From Clostridiales bacterium UBA4653 (lineage in GTDB: Bacteria; Bacillota; Clostridia; Oscillospirales; CAG-272): DNA of 8,175 bases. This document shows, in pieces, positions 1 through 5,601 of this stretch. Numbering within the stretch: position 1 is the first letter of the stretch; each line of letters opens with the position of its first letter. The stretch lies in the NCBI GenBank assembly GCA_002405565.1, contig DHMB01000020.1, forward strand, positions 1 to 8,175, written 5' to 3'. The notes below the pieces were generated by a model that saw only the letters and a program-made list of their open reading frames with translations, made no database searches and was not told the DNA's origin. The position numbers and the translations under genes were made by a program.

Positions 1-5
1 AGGAG
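1..5 (+). promoter_or_regulatory. Ribosome binding site of the ferritin-like gene
   Basis: AGGAG occupies the first five bases of the window. It directly abuts an in-frame TTG at 6, which is too close for initiation, but lies 9 bases before a second in-frame TTG at 15. This spacing is the reason for placing the start at 15. Any promoter lies outside the window. Confidence 0.7.
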
Positions 6-14
6 TTGATTTTT

Positions 15-527
15 TTGAACGGAAAACTCAGAACGGCATGCAATCTGCCGCTTCCGTATCCGGAGGTGTGCGTTTCCGCGCCGAACGCAAATTATGCAAG
101 ACTTCTGTCGACTGCGTACGCAGGTGACGGAGGTGAGCTCTCCGCAATACTTCAATATACATACGGTCATATAGTGACGGAAAATGCCGAGCCCGCACAG
201 CTTTCCGCCGTGCTTTCCTGCGTTTCGATGACGGAAATGCGTCATCTCGAAATCCTCGGCGAGCTGATATATAAGCTCGGCGGCGACCCGAAATTCTGCG
301 ATATGCAGAGGCGCGGTTGCTTTGACGCGTCGAAGGTCAGTTATCAGACCTCGCCTGACAGGGTTCTGCGCGCGGGGATAGCGGGGGAAAAGGCGGCGAT
401 AGCTATGTACAGAGACCTTATCCGCCGCATTGATGACAGTTGTATCCGCGAGATACTTCGTCGCATAATTCTTGACGAGGAGCACCACATAAAGATATTC
501 TCCGAGCTTCTCGGAACGGCGAGATAG
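15..527 (+). CDS. Ferritin-like diiron-domain protein (rubrerythrin/Mn-catalase-like fold)
   Basis: A small, soluble, mostly helical protein of 170 residues that looks like a ferritin-like four-helix diiron (or dimanganese) protein. Numbered from the TTG at 15, the expected ligand pattern is present: a first-helix glutamate E41 (in GGELSAILQY), an E-x-x-H pair E74/H77 (EMRH), a third-helix glutamate E125 (GEKAAIAMY) and a second E-x-x-H pair E155/H158 (DEEHH). This is the full set for a two-metal centre. Known relatives are rubrerythrins, bacterioferritins and manganese catalases; there is no rubredoxin tail, and the length is near that of a single ferritin-like domain. A role in peroxide or oxygen defence or iron handling is inferred, not shown. 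A further in-frame TTG at 6 is too close to the ribosome binding site. The gene ends 27 bases before the next promoter and has no convincing terminator. Confidence 0.82.
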   Translation: MNGKLRTACNLPLPYPEVCVSAPNANYARLLSTAYAGDGGELSAILQYTYGHIVTENAEPAQLSAVLSCVSMTEMRHLEILGELIYKLGGDPKFCDMQRRGCFDASKVSYQTSPDRVLRAGIAGEKAAIAMYRDLIRRIDDSCIREILRRIILDEEHHIKIFSELLGTAR

Positions 528-554
528 TTTTGGGGCGAAAACGGAAGATTTTCA

Positions 555-583
555 TTGACTAACCGTGCGCACGGTGATATAAT
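555..583 (+). promoter_or_regulatory. Sigma-A promoter of the DMT transporter gene
   Basis: TTGACT (555-560) and a perfect TATAAT (578-583) are separated by exactly 17 bases, and TG at 575-576 makes an extended -10. Transcription would begin near 590, giving a leader of about 36 bases before the ATG at 626. Five of six -35 bases match consensus. The unregulated promoter should be strong, which fits with the presence of an operator-like palindrome between its two elements. Confidence 0.85.
562..575 (+). promoter_or_regulatory. Perfect 14-bp palindrome in the promoter spacer, candidate repressor operator
   Basis: ACCGTGCGCACGGT reads identically on both strands and fills most of the spacer between the -35 and -10 elements. 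A protein bound here would block RNA polymerase. Length, symmetry and position suit a dimeric repressor such as a TetR/AcrR-family protein; members of that family commonly control efflux-type transporters. The cognate regulator is not encoded in the window, so the family assignment is an inference. Symmetry does not extend beyond the 14-bp core. Confidence 0.65.
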
Positions 584-625
584 ACAAGTCTGTAATAACT
601 CTTTGTATGAATATCGAGGCAAATA

Positions 626-1498
626 ATGATTTATCTTGTCATAGTTCCCGTGCTTGCCACAATAAAAGTAGTCGGTCAGGGGGCGCTTTCCAGAAGGAGA
701 GTGCATTGCCTGCGTGATGCGTTGCGGACAAACGCAATGATATTCGGCACGGTGGCGGTTTTCCTTTCGGCACTGTTTTTCAGAGAAATGCCGCCCGCCG
801 AAGTGTTGATATACTCAATTATAAATGCCATATGTATAGTAGGCTTTCAGGCATTTTACATAATGGCATTCAGTACGGGGCCTATATCTGCCACAAATAT
901 TCTGAACAGCTTCAATCTTGTGCTTCCTCTTATCGTGGGCGTGCTTGTATATGACGAGGGCTGGGGGCCTTTCACTATAATAGGACTTGTCGCAATGGCT
1001 ATGGCGTTTTTGCTTATTCCCGGCAGCCGTGACGAACGCAAAGCAAATATGAAATGGCTTATTTTGACTCTTTGCGCGACGTTGCTCAACGGATGCACAT
1101 CGCTTATGATGACGGTATTTACTCACAGCCGTTTTTCAGACTACAACAGTTATTATATAATATTCAGCTATCTTTTTGCGTTTGTGCTTTCCGTTGCGGT
1201 CTCGTTTTTCGTTCACGGAGAAAATTGCGGCGGCGAAAGCGAAAAACATCGCGGCTTTGACATAAAAACAGTTCTGCTTGTGGCGCTTACCGCACTTGCA
1301 TTGGGTGCACATAACGCTTGCATGGCAAAAGCTCTTATGAGCGTTGACGGATTGATTTTTTATCCTGTTACGAATGTTGCGGCGATGATACTTGTTACGG
1401 CTTCAGATGTGGTTCTGTTCCGTCAGAAGCTATCGAAAAAAACTGTAACGGGTATAATCTTCGGTATGGTTGCAATCATACTGATTAACATAGGGTGA
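626..1498 (+). CDS. DMT-superfamily (EamA-like) ten-helix membrane transporter
   Basis: An integral membrane protein of 290 residues with about ten hydrophobic segments, roughly at residues 1-17, 35-53, 60-80, 88-105, 113-131, 144-163, 173-193, 213-231, 245-262 and 271-290. A hydrophilic stretch rich in G, E, K and H at about 196-212 divides the second half. Length, helix count and the apparent two-repeat arrangement match drug/metabolite transporters of the EamA type, which export or import small metabolites or drugs; the substrate cannot be read from sequence. The ATG at 626 is preceded by GAGG at 616-619, a modest ribosome binding site. The gene has its own promoter with an operator-like palindrome. 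Its bases look more AT-rich than those of the ksgA-to-hflX genes, which may point to a different origin. No strong terminator follows directly; the hairpin at 1646-1663 may serve from both sides. Confidence 0.85.
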   Translation: MIYLVIVPVLATIKVVGQGALSRRRVHCLRDALRTNAMIFGTVAVFLSALFFREMPPAEVLIYSIINAICIVGFQAFYIMAFSTGPISATNILNSFNLVLPLIVGVLVYDEGWGPFTIIGLVAMAMAFLLIPGSRDERKANMKWLILTLCATLLNGCTSLMMTVFTHSRFSDYNSYYIIFSYLFAFVLSVAVSFFVHGENCGGESEKHRGFDIKTVLLVALTALALGAHNACMAKALMSVDGLIFYPVTNVAAMILVTASDVVLFRQKLSKKTVTGIIFGMVAIILINIG

Positions 1499-1635
1499 AA
1501 AATAAGTTTCATCCGAATCGAACGATTGCGCTGTTTTCGCTATAAAGGAGCGTTTGGGATTGATGTTAAGCGAAAGTTTGACGTCAATTTGACAATGTAA
1601 AGCACATTTTTTTAGCGAAACTCTATTAACAATGG
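1499..1635. other. AT-rich intergenic stretch, no gene seen
   Basis: This stretch lies between the transporter and the tRNA terminator. It holds a perfect 10-bp palindrome, TTGACGTCAA (1578-1587), followed at once by a TTGACA (1589-1594) that has no -10 partner at a proper distance. AATGT and ACATT (1594-1608) could form a weak stem running into seven T residues (1607-1613), a possible poor terminator for the transporter. An AAAGGAG at 1544-1550 precedes an open frame of only nine codons from ATG 1563. None of these is strong enough to call as a gene. Confidence 0.5.
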
Positions 1636-1663
1636 AAAAAGAAAAAAGCCGCCAAAGCGACTT
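1636..1663 (-). terminator. Rho-independent terminator of the tRNA unit
   Basis: On the minus strand AAGTCGC and GCGGCTT (plus positions 1663-1657 and 1652-1646) form a 7-bp stem with one G-U pair and a four-base loop, followed by a T-rich run broken by one C. It lies 8 bases beyond the CCA end of tRNA-Gly. Read on the plus strand the same sequence gives an imperfect stem (one C-A mismatch) followed by TTTTGTTTTT, so it may also stop transcripts from the transporter gene. Confidence 0.75.
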
Positions 1664-1670
1664 TTGTTTT

Positions 1671-1744
1671 TGGAGCAGATGACGGGAATCGGACCCGCGT
1701 AGTCAGCTTGGGAAGCTGATATTCTACCATTGAACTACATCTGC
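1671..1744 (-). tRNA. tRNA-Gly (anticodon CCC)
   Basis: A 74-base cloverleaf with the CCA end encoded. The seven-base acceptor GCAGATG pairs with CATCTGC, followed by discriminator T and CCA. The D-arm GTTC-AATGGTA-GAAT keeps the GG pair, and the anticodon arm TCAGC-TTCCCAA-GCTGA places CCC at 34-36, which reads only GGG codons. The T-arm is GCGGG-TCCGATT-CCCGT. In the T-loop the second base, position 55, is C; nearly all elongator tRNAs have U here, converted to pseudouridine. Otherwise the fold is intact. It is the second gene of the minus-strand tRNA unit, 27 bases after tRNA-Thr, with no room for a separate promoter. Confidence 0.95.
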
Positions 1745-1771
1745 GAAAAAAGCCCGGAGAAACCGAGCCTT
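1745..1771 (-). terminator. Terminator-like hairpin between the two tRNAs
   Basis: The whole spacer is a hairpin on the minus strand: AAGGCTCGG, loop TTTCT, then CCGGGCTTT, a 9-bp stem with two G-U pairs. T residues run on to 1746, so if the outer A-T pairs are left open six T residues follow the stem. It looks like a Rho-independent terminator that would let only part of the transcripts from the tRNA-Thr promoter reach tRNA-Gly. It could instead guide tRNA processing. Confidence 0.7.
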
Positions 1772-1847
1772 TGGAGCTAATGATGGGACTCGAACCCATG
1801 ACCTGTTGATTACGAATCAACTGCTCTACCAACTGAGCCACATTAGC
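1772..1847 (-). tRNA. tRNA-Thr (anticodon CGT)
   Basis: A 76-base cloverleaf with the CCA end encoded. The acceptor GCTAATG pairs with CATTAGC, followed by discriminator T and CCA. The D-arm is GCTC-AGTTGGTA-GAGC and the anticodon arm GTTGA-TTCGTAA-TCAAC, with CGT at 34-36, which reads the ACG codon. The T-arm is ATGGG-TTCGAGT-CCCAT with a canonical T-loop. It is the first gene of the minus-strand unit, starting about 16 bases after the predicted transcription start. ACG is a frequent threonine codon in the ksgA-to-hflX genes. Confidence 0.97.
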
Positions 1848-1869
1848 ATTGCTTTTCAAAGCGTATTAA

Positions 1870-1898
1870 AGTTTATCATAAACCGAGCGTTTTGTCAA
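1870..1898 (-). promoter_or_regulatory. Sigma-A promoter of the tRNA-Thr/tRNA-Gly unit
   Basis: On the minus strand a perfect TTGACA (plus 1898-1893) is followed after 17 bases by TAAACT (plus 1875-1870), preceded by TGA, which gives an extended -10. Predicted initiation is near 1863, just upstream of the tRNA-Thr 5' end at 1847. No equally good promoter for the divergent ksgA gene is seen in this AT-rich interval. Confidence 0.8.
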
Positions 1899-1936
1899 TA
1901 TTTTTTTGAATTATTTTTTGAAAGGAAATCGGACGT

Positions 1937-2788
1937 ATGAATTTAACAGACCGCGGGGAAGTCAAACGACTTCTTGACAAATACGGTCTTGCCCCGAAAA
2001 AGGGCAGAGGGCAGAATTTTCTTGCAAATGCCAATGTCGTTTACGATATTGCAGACCTTTGCGGAGATAAGGACAGGTGCGTCATAGAAATCGGGCCCGG
2101 CGTCGGCGCGATGACGGCGGAGCTCTGCAAAATGTATAAAAAGGTGCTTGCAATCGAAGTTGACAGCGACCTTATCCCGCTTCTCTCGGAGGCGCTGGGC
2201 GAATACGAAAACCTTGAAATAATCGAGGCGGACGCTATGAAAGTCGATTTTGTCGCCCTTGTGCGGGAGAAGTTTCCCGGAGAGAAGGTTTCCGTCTGCG
2301 CAAATCTGCCGTACTACATAACGTCGCCCGTTATAATGCGCCTGCTTGACGCTTCGGAGGTGTTTGAATCGATAGTCGTTATGATACAGAAGGAGGTTGC
2401 GGATAGGCTTTGTTCCGCTCCCGGAACGGCGGACTTCGGCGCGATAACGCTTGCCGTTGACTATAAAGCGGAGGCGAAGAAATGCTTTACGGTCTCCGCC
2501 GGCAACTTTTTCCCGCCCCCGAAGGTTACCTCTGCCGTCGTCAGGATGAAGATAAGGGAAAATCCGCCTGTTTCGCCCGTTTCGGTCGGCAATATGTTCG
2601 CGCTTATCCGCGCGGCGTTTGCGCAGAGGAGAAAGACGTTCTCAAATGCGGTCAGGGCGGTTTCATCAAAATACAGCAAGGAGGATATTGAAAGCGCACT
2701 CGTCTCGCTCGGACTTCCGGCAGATGTCCGCGGGGAAAGACTCGGGCTTTCCGAATATGCTGCGCTTTCCGATATTTTGCCGCTATGA
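1937..2788 (+). CDS. rsmA: 16S rRNA (adenine1518-N6/adenine1519-N6)-dimethyltransferase RsmA/KsgA
   Basis: This 283-residue enzyme transfers four methyl groups from S-adenosylmethionine to the two adjacent adenines in the helix 45 loop of 16S rRNA, a late step and quality check in small-subunit assembly in the cytoplasm. Family marks in order: GQNFL at 25-29 near the N-terminus, the SAM-binding EIGPGVG at 51-57, an acidic residue ending the second strand (AIEVD), the catalytic NLPYY at 123-127 that contacts the target adenine, and FFPPPKV at 191-197 near the C-terminal domain. The length is typical. The ATG at 1937 follows AAAGGA (1921-1926) at about 10 bases. The stop codon overlaps the murD start (ATGA at 2785-2788), so translation is probably coupled. 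No clear sigma-A promoter is visible before it; the region 1899-1920 is T-rich. Confidence 0.97.
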   Translation: MNLTDRGEVKRLLDKYGLAPKKGRGQNFLANANVVYDIADLCGDKDRCVIEIGPGVGAMTAELCKMYKKVLAIEVDSDLIPLLSEALGEYENLEIIEADAMKVDFVALVREKFPGEKVSVCANLPYYITSPVIMRLLDASEVFESIVVMIQKEVADRLCSAPGTADFGAITLAVDYKAEAKKCFTVSAGNFFPPPKVTSAVVRMKIRENPPVSPVSVGNMFALIRAAFAQRRKTFSNAVRAVSSKYSKEDIESALVSLGLPADVRGERLGLSEYAALSDILPL

Positions 2789-4200
2789 CAAACGAAAAGC
2801 TTGAAAAATTCAAAGAATTTATAAAAGGGAAGACCGTCTCGCTCGTCGGAGCGGGGATAAGCAATATGTCGTGCGTCGATATGCTGCTTTCCTACGGTGC
2901 AACTCTGACCGTCAGAGACAAAAACCCAGACCCGACCTACACTCCGGACGGAGAGGGCGGCAGGGTCGAGAGAGTCGCACCGATACTTTCCGAAAAGGGC
3001 GTCGGTATGCGTTTCGGAGATGATTATCTCTCGGAGCTTTGCGATGACGTCATCATAAAAACGCCCGGGATACGCTCTGATCTGCCCGAATTTCTGCGGG
3101 CGGAGAAAAGCGGCTCGGTTCTGACGTCGGAGGCGGAGCTTTTCTGCAATCTCTGCCCGTGCAAAATAATTGCCGTTACGGGCAGCGACGGAAAAACGAC
3201 AACTACAACCCTGATTTATAAAATGCTCTCCGCAGAGGCGGAAAACACGGAGAAGAAAATATTCCTCGGCGGGAACATCGGCACTCCGCTTCTTCCGAAA
3301 GTCGCCGAAATGCGCGCCTGTGACTTTGCCGTTCTCGAGCTTTCCAGTTTCCAGCTTCACAGGATGAGCTTTGCGCCGTATCGCGCCGTAATAACGAATA
3401 TATCCCCGAATCACCTGAACTGGCACAGGGATATGACCGAATATGCCGAAAGCAAGGCGAATATATTTGCTCATCAGGATAAAGATTGCAGGCTTGTGCT
3501 CAATGCCTGTGACGGGTACACAGATGATTTCCGCTCCCGCGCAAGGGCGCAGGTTGTGTTGTTTTCTTCAAAGGGTGAGCCGGAGGGAGACGCCGTCTGG
3601 CTTTCCGGAGACGATATTTTCGCCCGTTTTTCGGGGGAGACGAGAAAGGTTATGTCCCGCTCGGACATTCGCCTTGTCGGACTGCACAACGTTGAAAATT
3701 ATATGGCGGCGATTGCCGCTTTGGACGGTCTTGTTTCGGACGGGACTGTGCGCAGGGTTGCGGGAGAGTTTGCCGGCGTGCGCCACAGAATCGAAGAGGT
3801 GTGCACGAAAAACGGCGTAAAGTTTTATAACAGCTCAATAGACACAACGCCGACGAGGACTCTTGCGGCGCTTCGGTCGTTTGAAAAACCGCCGATAGTC
3901 ATCTGCGGAGGGTCGGACAAGAACCTGCCCATGGATACCCTTGCGGCAGAGCTTGAAAAAAGAGCGAAATACATAGTGCTTACGGGGACGACAGGCGTCC
4001 GTCTTGCGGAGCTTTTTAATACCGTCGGCTATAAAAAATACTTATATGAAAGAGATTTTGAAAAGGCTGTCCGCGCGGCGGCTGGCTTTGCGGAGGAGGG
4101 CGACATCGTCCTGCTTTCTCCGGCGGCGGCGAGCTTTGACAGCTTCCGCAATTTTGAAAAGCGCGGCGACTTTTTCTGCGACATAGTCCGAAATCTCTGA
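2785..4200 (+). CDS. murD: UDP-N-acetylmuramoyl-L-alanine--D-glutamate ligase MurD
   Basis: A cytoplasmic ATP-dependent ligase of 471 residues that adds D-glutamate to UDP-MurNAc-L-alanine in peptidoglycan precursor synthesis. The N-terminal Rossmann-like domain for the UDP sugar contains GAGISNMSCVDML (about 22-34). The ATP P-loop GSDGKTT is at 133-139 with K137. The Mg-binding glutamate is E185 in ELSSFQL, and NHLNWH at 209-214 supplies the conserved histidine H210. K224 matches the carbamylated lysine of the family. The C-terminal domain contains VRHRIEEV (about 332-339), NSSIDTTPTR at 349-358 and SPAAASFDSFRNFEKRG near the end. The usual DHLD-type box reads NHLN here, with the histidine kept. 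The start overlaps the ksgA stop by four bases and no separate promoter is seen. Placement after ksgA, rather than in a division/cell wall cluster, is less usual. Confidence 0.96.
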   Translation: MTNEKLEKFKEFIKGKTVSLVGAGISNMSCVDMLLSYGATLTVRDKNPDPTYTPDGEGGRVERVAPILSEKGVGMRFGDDYLSELCDDVIIKTPGIRSDLPEFLRAEKSGSVLTSEAELFCNLCPCKIIAVTGSDGKTTTTTLIYKMLSAEAENTEKKIFLGGNIGTPLLPKVAEMRACDFAVLELSSFQLHRMSFAPYRAVITNISPNHLNWHRDMTEYAESKANIFAHQDKDCRLVLNACDGYTDDFRSRARAQVVLFSSKGEPEGDAVWLSGDDIFARFSGETRKVMSRSDIRLVGLHNVENYMAAIAALDGLVSDGTVRRVAGEFAGVRHRIEEVCTKNGVKFYNSSIDTTPTRTLAALRSFEKPPIVICGGSDKNLPMDTLAAELEKRAKYIVLTGTTGVRLAELFNTVGYKKYLYERDFEKAVRAAAGFAEEGDIVLLSPAAASFDSFRNFEKRGDFFCDIVRNL

Positions 4201-4219
4201 AAAACGGAAGGATAAAAAG

Positions 4220-5485
4220 ATGGAACTTTCAAAGAAATTAAAAGAGATCGACGAGGCGGCGCTGAAAGCGCTCGCGCCCGTCTTTGCGGATTTTGACAGA
4301 ATTTCCGCGGAAAACACGGAGAAGGTGCTCCGCTCGTTTGCAAAGCACCGCGTCTCCGACTCAATGTTTGCCGGATCGACCGGCTATGGCTATACTGACA
4401 ACGGCAGGGACGCGCTTGACAGAATATATGCGGATGTTTTCGGAGCGGAGGCGGCTTTCTGCCGGCACAGTATCGTAAACGGTACACACGCAATATCAAT
4501 TGCGCTTTTCGGTCTGCTCCGCCCGGGAGACATAATGCTTTCGATAACCGGTCGCCCGTATGACACGCTTTCCGACGTCATCGGCGACAGAACGCACGAC
4601 GGCACAGGCTCCCTCGCCGATTTCGGCGTCGGATACGACGAAACAGAGCTGTGCGAGGGCGGCATAGATTATCCTTCGGTTGAAGAAAAGATCGCAAAGT
4701 ACGGCGAGAAAATAAAGGTCATATTCATTCAGAGATCAAAGGGATACGGTATCCGCCCGACGTTTTCCTCGGAGGAGATCGGGGAGATGGTGCGCTTTTG
4801 TCACGAAAGGTCGGGGGCTTATGTCGTCGTTGACAACTGTTACGGCGAATTCTGCGACGAAAAAGAGCCGACGGATTTCGGAGCTGACGTCATAGTCGGC
4901 TCGCTTATAAAAAATCCCGGCGGCGGTATGGCAAACTGCGGCGGGTACGTTGCGGGGACGGCAAAGGCTGTCGAGCTAATCTCATACAGACTGACAACAG
5001 TCGGAATAGGGACGGAGGTCGGCGCGACGATCGGTGAAAACCGCAATCTTTTCAGGGGATTTTTCCTTGCGCCACACGTCGTTGCGCAGGCGAAAAAGAC
5101 AGCGGCGTATGCTTCATACGTTTTCTCCGCTCTCGGCTATGACGTTTCACCGTCATATGACTGCGTGCGCCACGATATAATCCAGACGGTCACTCTCGGC
5201 ACGCCCGAAGGACTCTGCGCATTTTGCAGAGGCATACAGGCGGGCTCTCCCGTTGACGCCTTCGTAACGCCAGAGCCTTGGGCAATGCCCGGCTATGCGG
5301 ATGAGGTCATTATGGCGGCGGGAGCATTTGTCTCCGGTTCGTCGATCGAAATCTCGGCGGACGGGCCGCTCCGCGAGCCGTATACGGCATATTTCCAGGG
5401 CGGACTTACGTTTGAAAGCGGAAGATATGCCATTCTCAAAGCGGCAAAATGTCTGCTGGGGGGAATAAATGCCGAAAATAAATAA
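4220..5485 (+). CDS. ynbB: PLP-dependent methionine gamma-lyase-family protein (YnbB/'aluminium resistance' type)
   Basis: A 421-residue fold-type I PLP enzyme of the family named Met_gamma_lyase (also 'cystathionine beta-lyase family protein involved in aluminium resistance'), related to B. subtilis YnbB. Supporting features are STGYGYTDNGRDALDRIYADVFGAE near 53-77, the cofactor-ring aspartate D205 in VVVDNCYGEF, and the probable Schiff-base lysine K231 in SLIKNPGGGMANCGGY. The length is normal and no signal peptide or membrane segment is seen, so it should be cytoplasmic. The true reaction is not established for this family; C-S lyase activity is inferred from fold and residues. It starts 19 bases after murD with a good ribosome binding site (AAGGA at 4208-4212, 7 bases before the ATG) and is closed by a strong terminator, so it is probably the last gene of the ksgA-murD operon. 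In B. subtilis the homologue adjoins hflX (ynbA). Confidence 0.9.
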   Translation: MELSKKLKEIDEAALKALAPVFADFDRISAENTEKVLRSFAKHRVSDSMFAGSTGYGYTDNGRDALDRIYADVFGAEAAFCRHSIVNGTHAISIALFGLLRPGDIMLSITGRPYDTLSDVIGDRTHDGTGSLADFGVGYDETELCEGGIDYPSVEEKIAKYGEKIKVIFIQRSKGYGIRPTFSSEEIGEMVRFCHERSGAYVVVDNCYGEFCDEKEPTDFGADVIVGSLIKNPGGGMANCGGYVAGTAKAVELISYRLTTVGIGTEVGATIGENRNLFRGFFLAPHVVAQAKKTAAYASYVFSALGYDVSPSYDCVRHDIIQTVTLGTPEGLCAFCRGIQAGSPVDAFVTPEPWAMPGYADEVIMAAGAFVSGSSIEISADGPLREPYTAYFQGGLTFESGRYAILKAAKCLLGGINAENK

Positions 5486-5490
5486 TTATG

Positions 5491-5525
5491 AAAAATGCAC
5501 GGAAAATATCCGTGCATTTTTTGTT
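5491..5525 (+). terminator. Strong Rho-independent terminator after the ynbB-like gene
   Basis: A perfect 13-bp stem (5491-5503 with 5509-5521, core TGCACGGA/TCCGTGCA) with loop AAATA is followed by T residues interrupted by one G. It starts 5 bases after the TAA and separates the ksgA-murD-ynbB operon from the sporulation genes. The A-rich 5' arm means it could also work in the opposite direction, but no minus-strand gene lies nearby. Confidence 0.95.
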
Positions 5526-5539
5526 TTCGTGCCCTTTAT

Positions 5540-5548
5540 TGTGACAAA
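5540..5548 (-). promoter_or_regulatory. Spo0A-box-like site over the spoIIGA -35 element
   Basis: On the minus strand TTTGTCACA matches the Spo0A box (TTTGTCRAA) at eight of nine positions. It overlaps the GTGACA -35 element, at about -41 to -33 relative to the likely transcription start. Phosphorylated Spo0A activates spoIIG in B. subtilis from boxes overlapping the -35. I see no second clear box within this short intergenic region. Confidence 0.55.
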
Positions 5549-5574
5549 TTATTTGCACGGACAGGGTTTATAAT
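5541..5574 (+). promoter_or_regulatory. spoIIG promoter with a 22-bp spacer
   Basis: A perfect TATAAT (5569-5574) lies only about 28 bases before the spoIIGA start. The best -35 element is GTGACA (5541-5546, five of six consensus bases), 22 bases upstream rather than the usual 17. The B. subtilis spoIIG promoter is known for the same 22-bp spacing and needs Spo0A~P to engage sigma-A RNA polymerase. Predicted initiation is near 5581. Confidence 0.65.
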
Positions 5575-5601
5575 TAGAAAAAAGGACAGGGGGCGAAGGC
5601 G

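Noticed and set aside
509..530. Possible terminator at the end of the ferritin-like gene (TCTCG/CGAGA then TAGTTTT)
   Set aside because: The stem is only 5 bp, lies within the coding end and has just four T residues after the stop, so chance is likely.
1544..1592. AAAGGAG followed by an ATG at 1563, a possible tiny gene
   Set aside because: The frame closes after nine codons and there is no matching promoter. It may be a remnant, but nothing supports translation.
1626..1859. Minus-strand open frame of 77 codons across the tRNA genes
   Set aside because: It is the usual false translation of tRNA genes (the peptide contains tRNA-derived strings such as NVAQLVEQL and SSMVEYQL). Both cloverleaves are intact and explain the sequence.
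1853..1920. Candidate plus-strand promoters for ksgA (TTTTCA/TATCAT; TTGTCA/TATTTT)
   Set aside because: Spacers of about 15 and 14 bases are too short and the hexamers are weak. They arise from AT-rich sequence shared with the minus-strand tRNA promoter.
2461..3474. Long minus-strand open frame of 337 codons opposite ksgA and murD
   Set aside because: It lies antisense to two well-recognised genes, resembles no family I know and has no good ribosome binding site in context. Its length follows from the GC-rich codon pattern of the real strand.
5496..5561. TGCACGGA occurs both in the terminator stem (5496-5503) and in the spoIIG promoter spacer (5554-5561)
   Set aside because: An 8-base direct repeat could suggest alternative pairing, but the second copy comes after the terminator and would be transcribed too late to disrupt it. 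No dyad is formed at the promoter.
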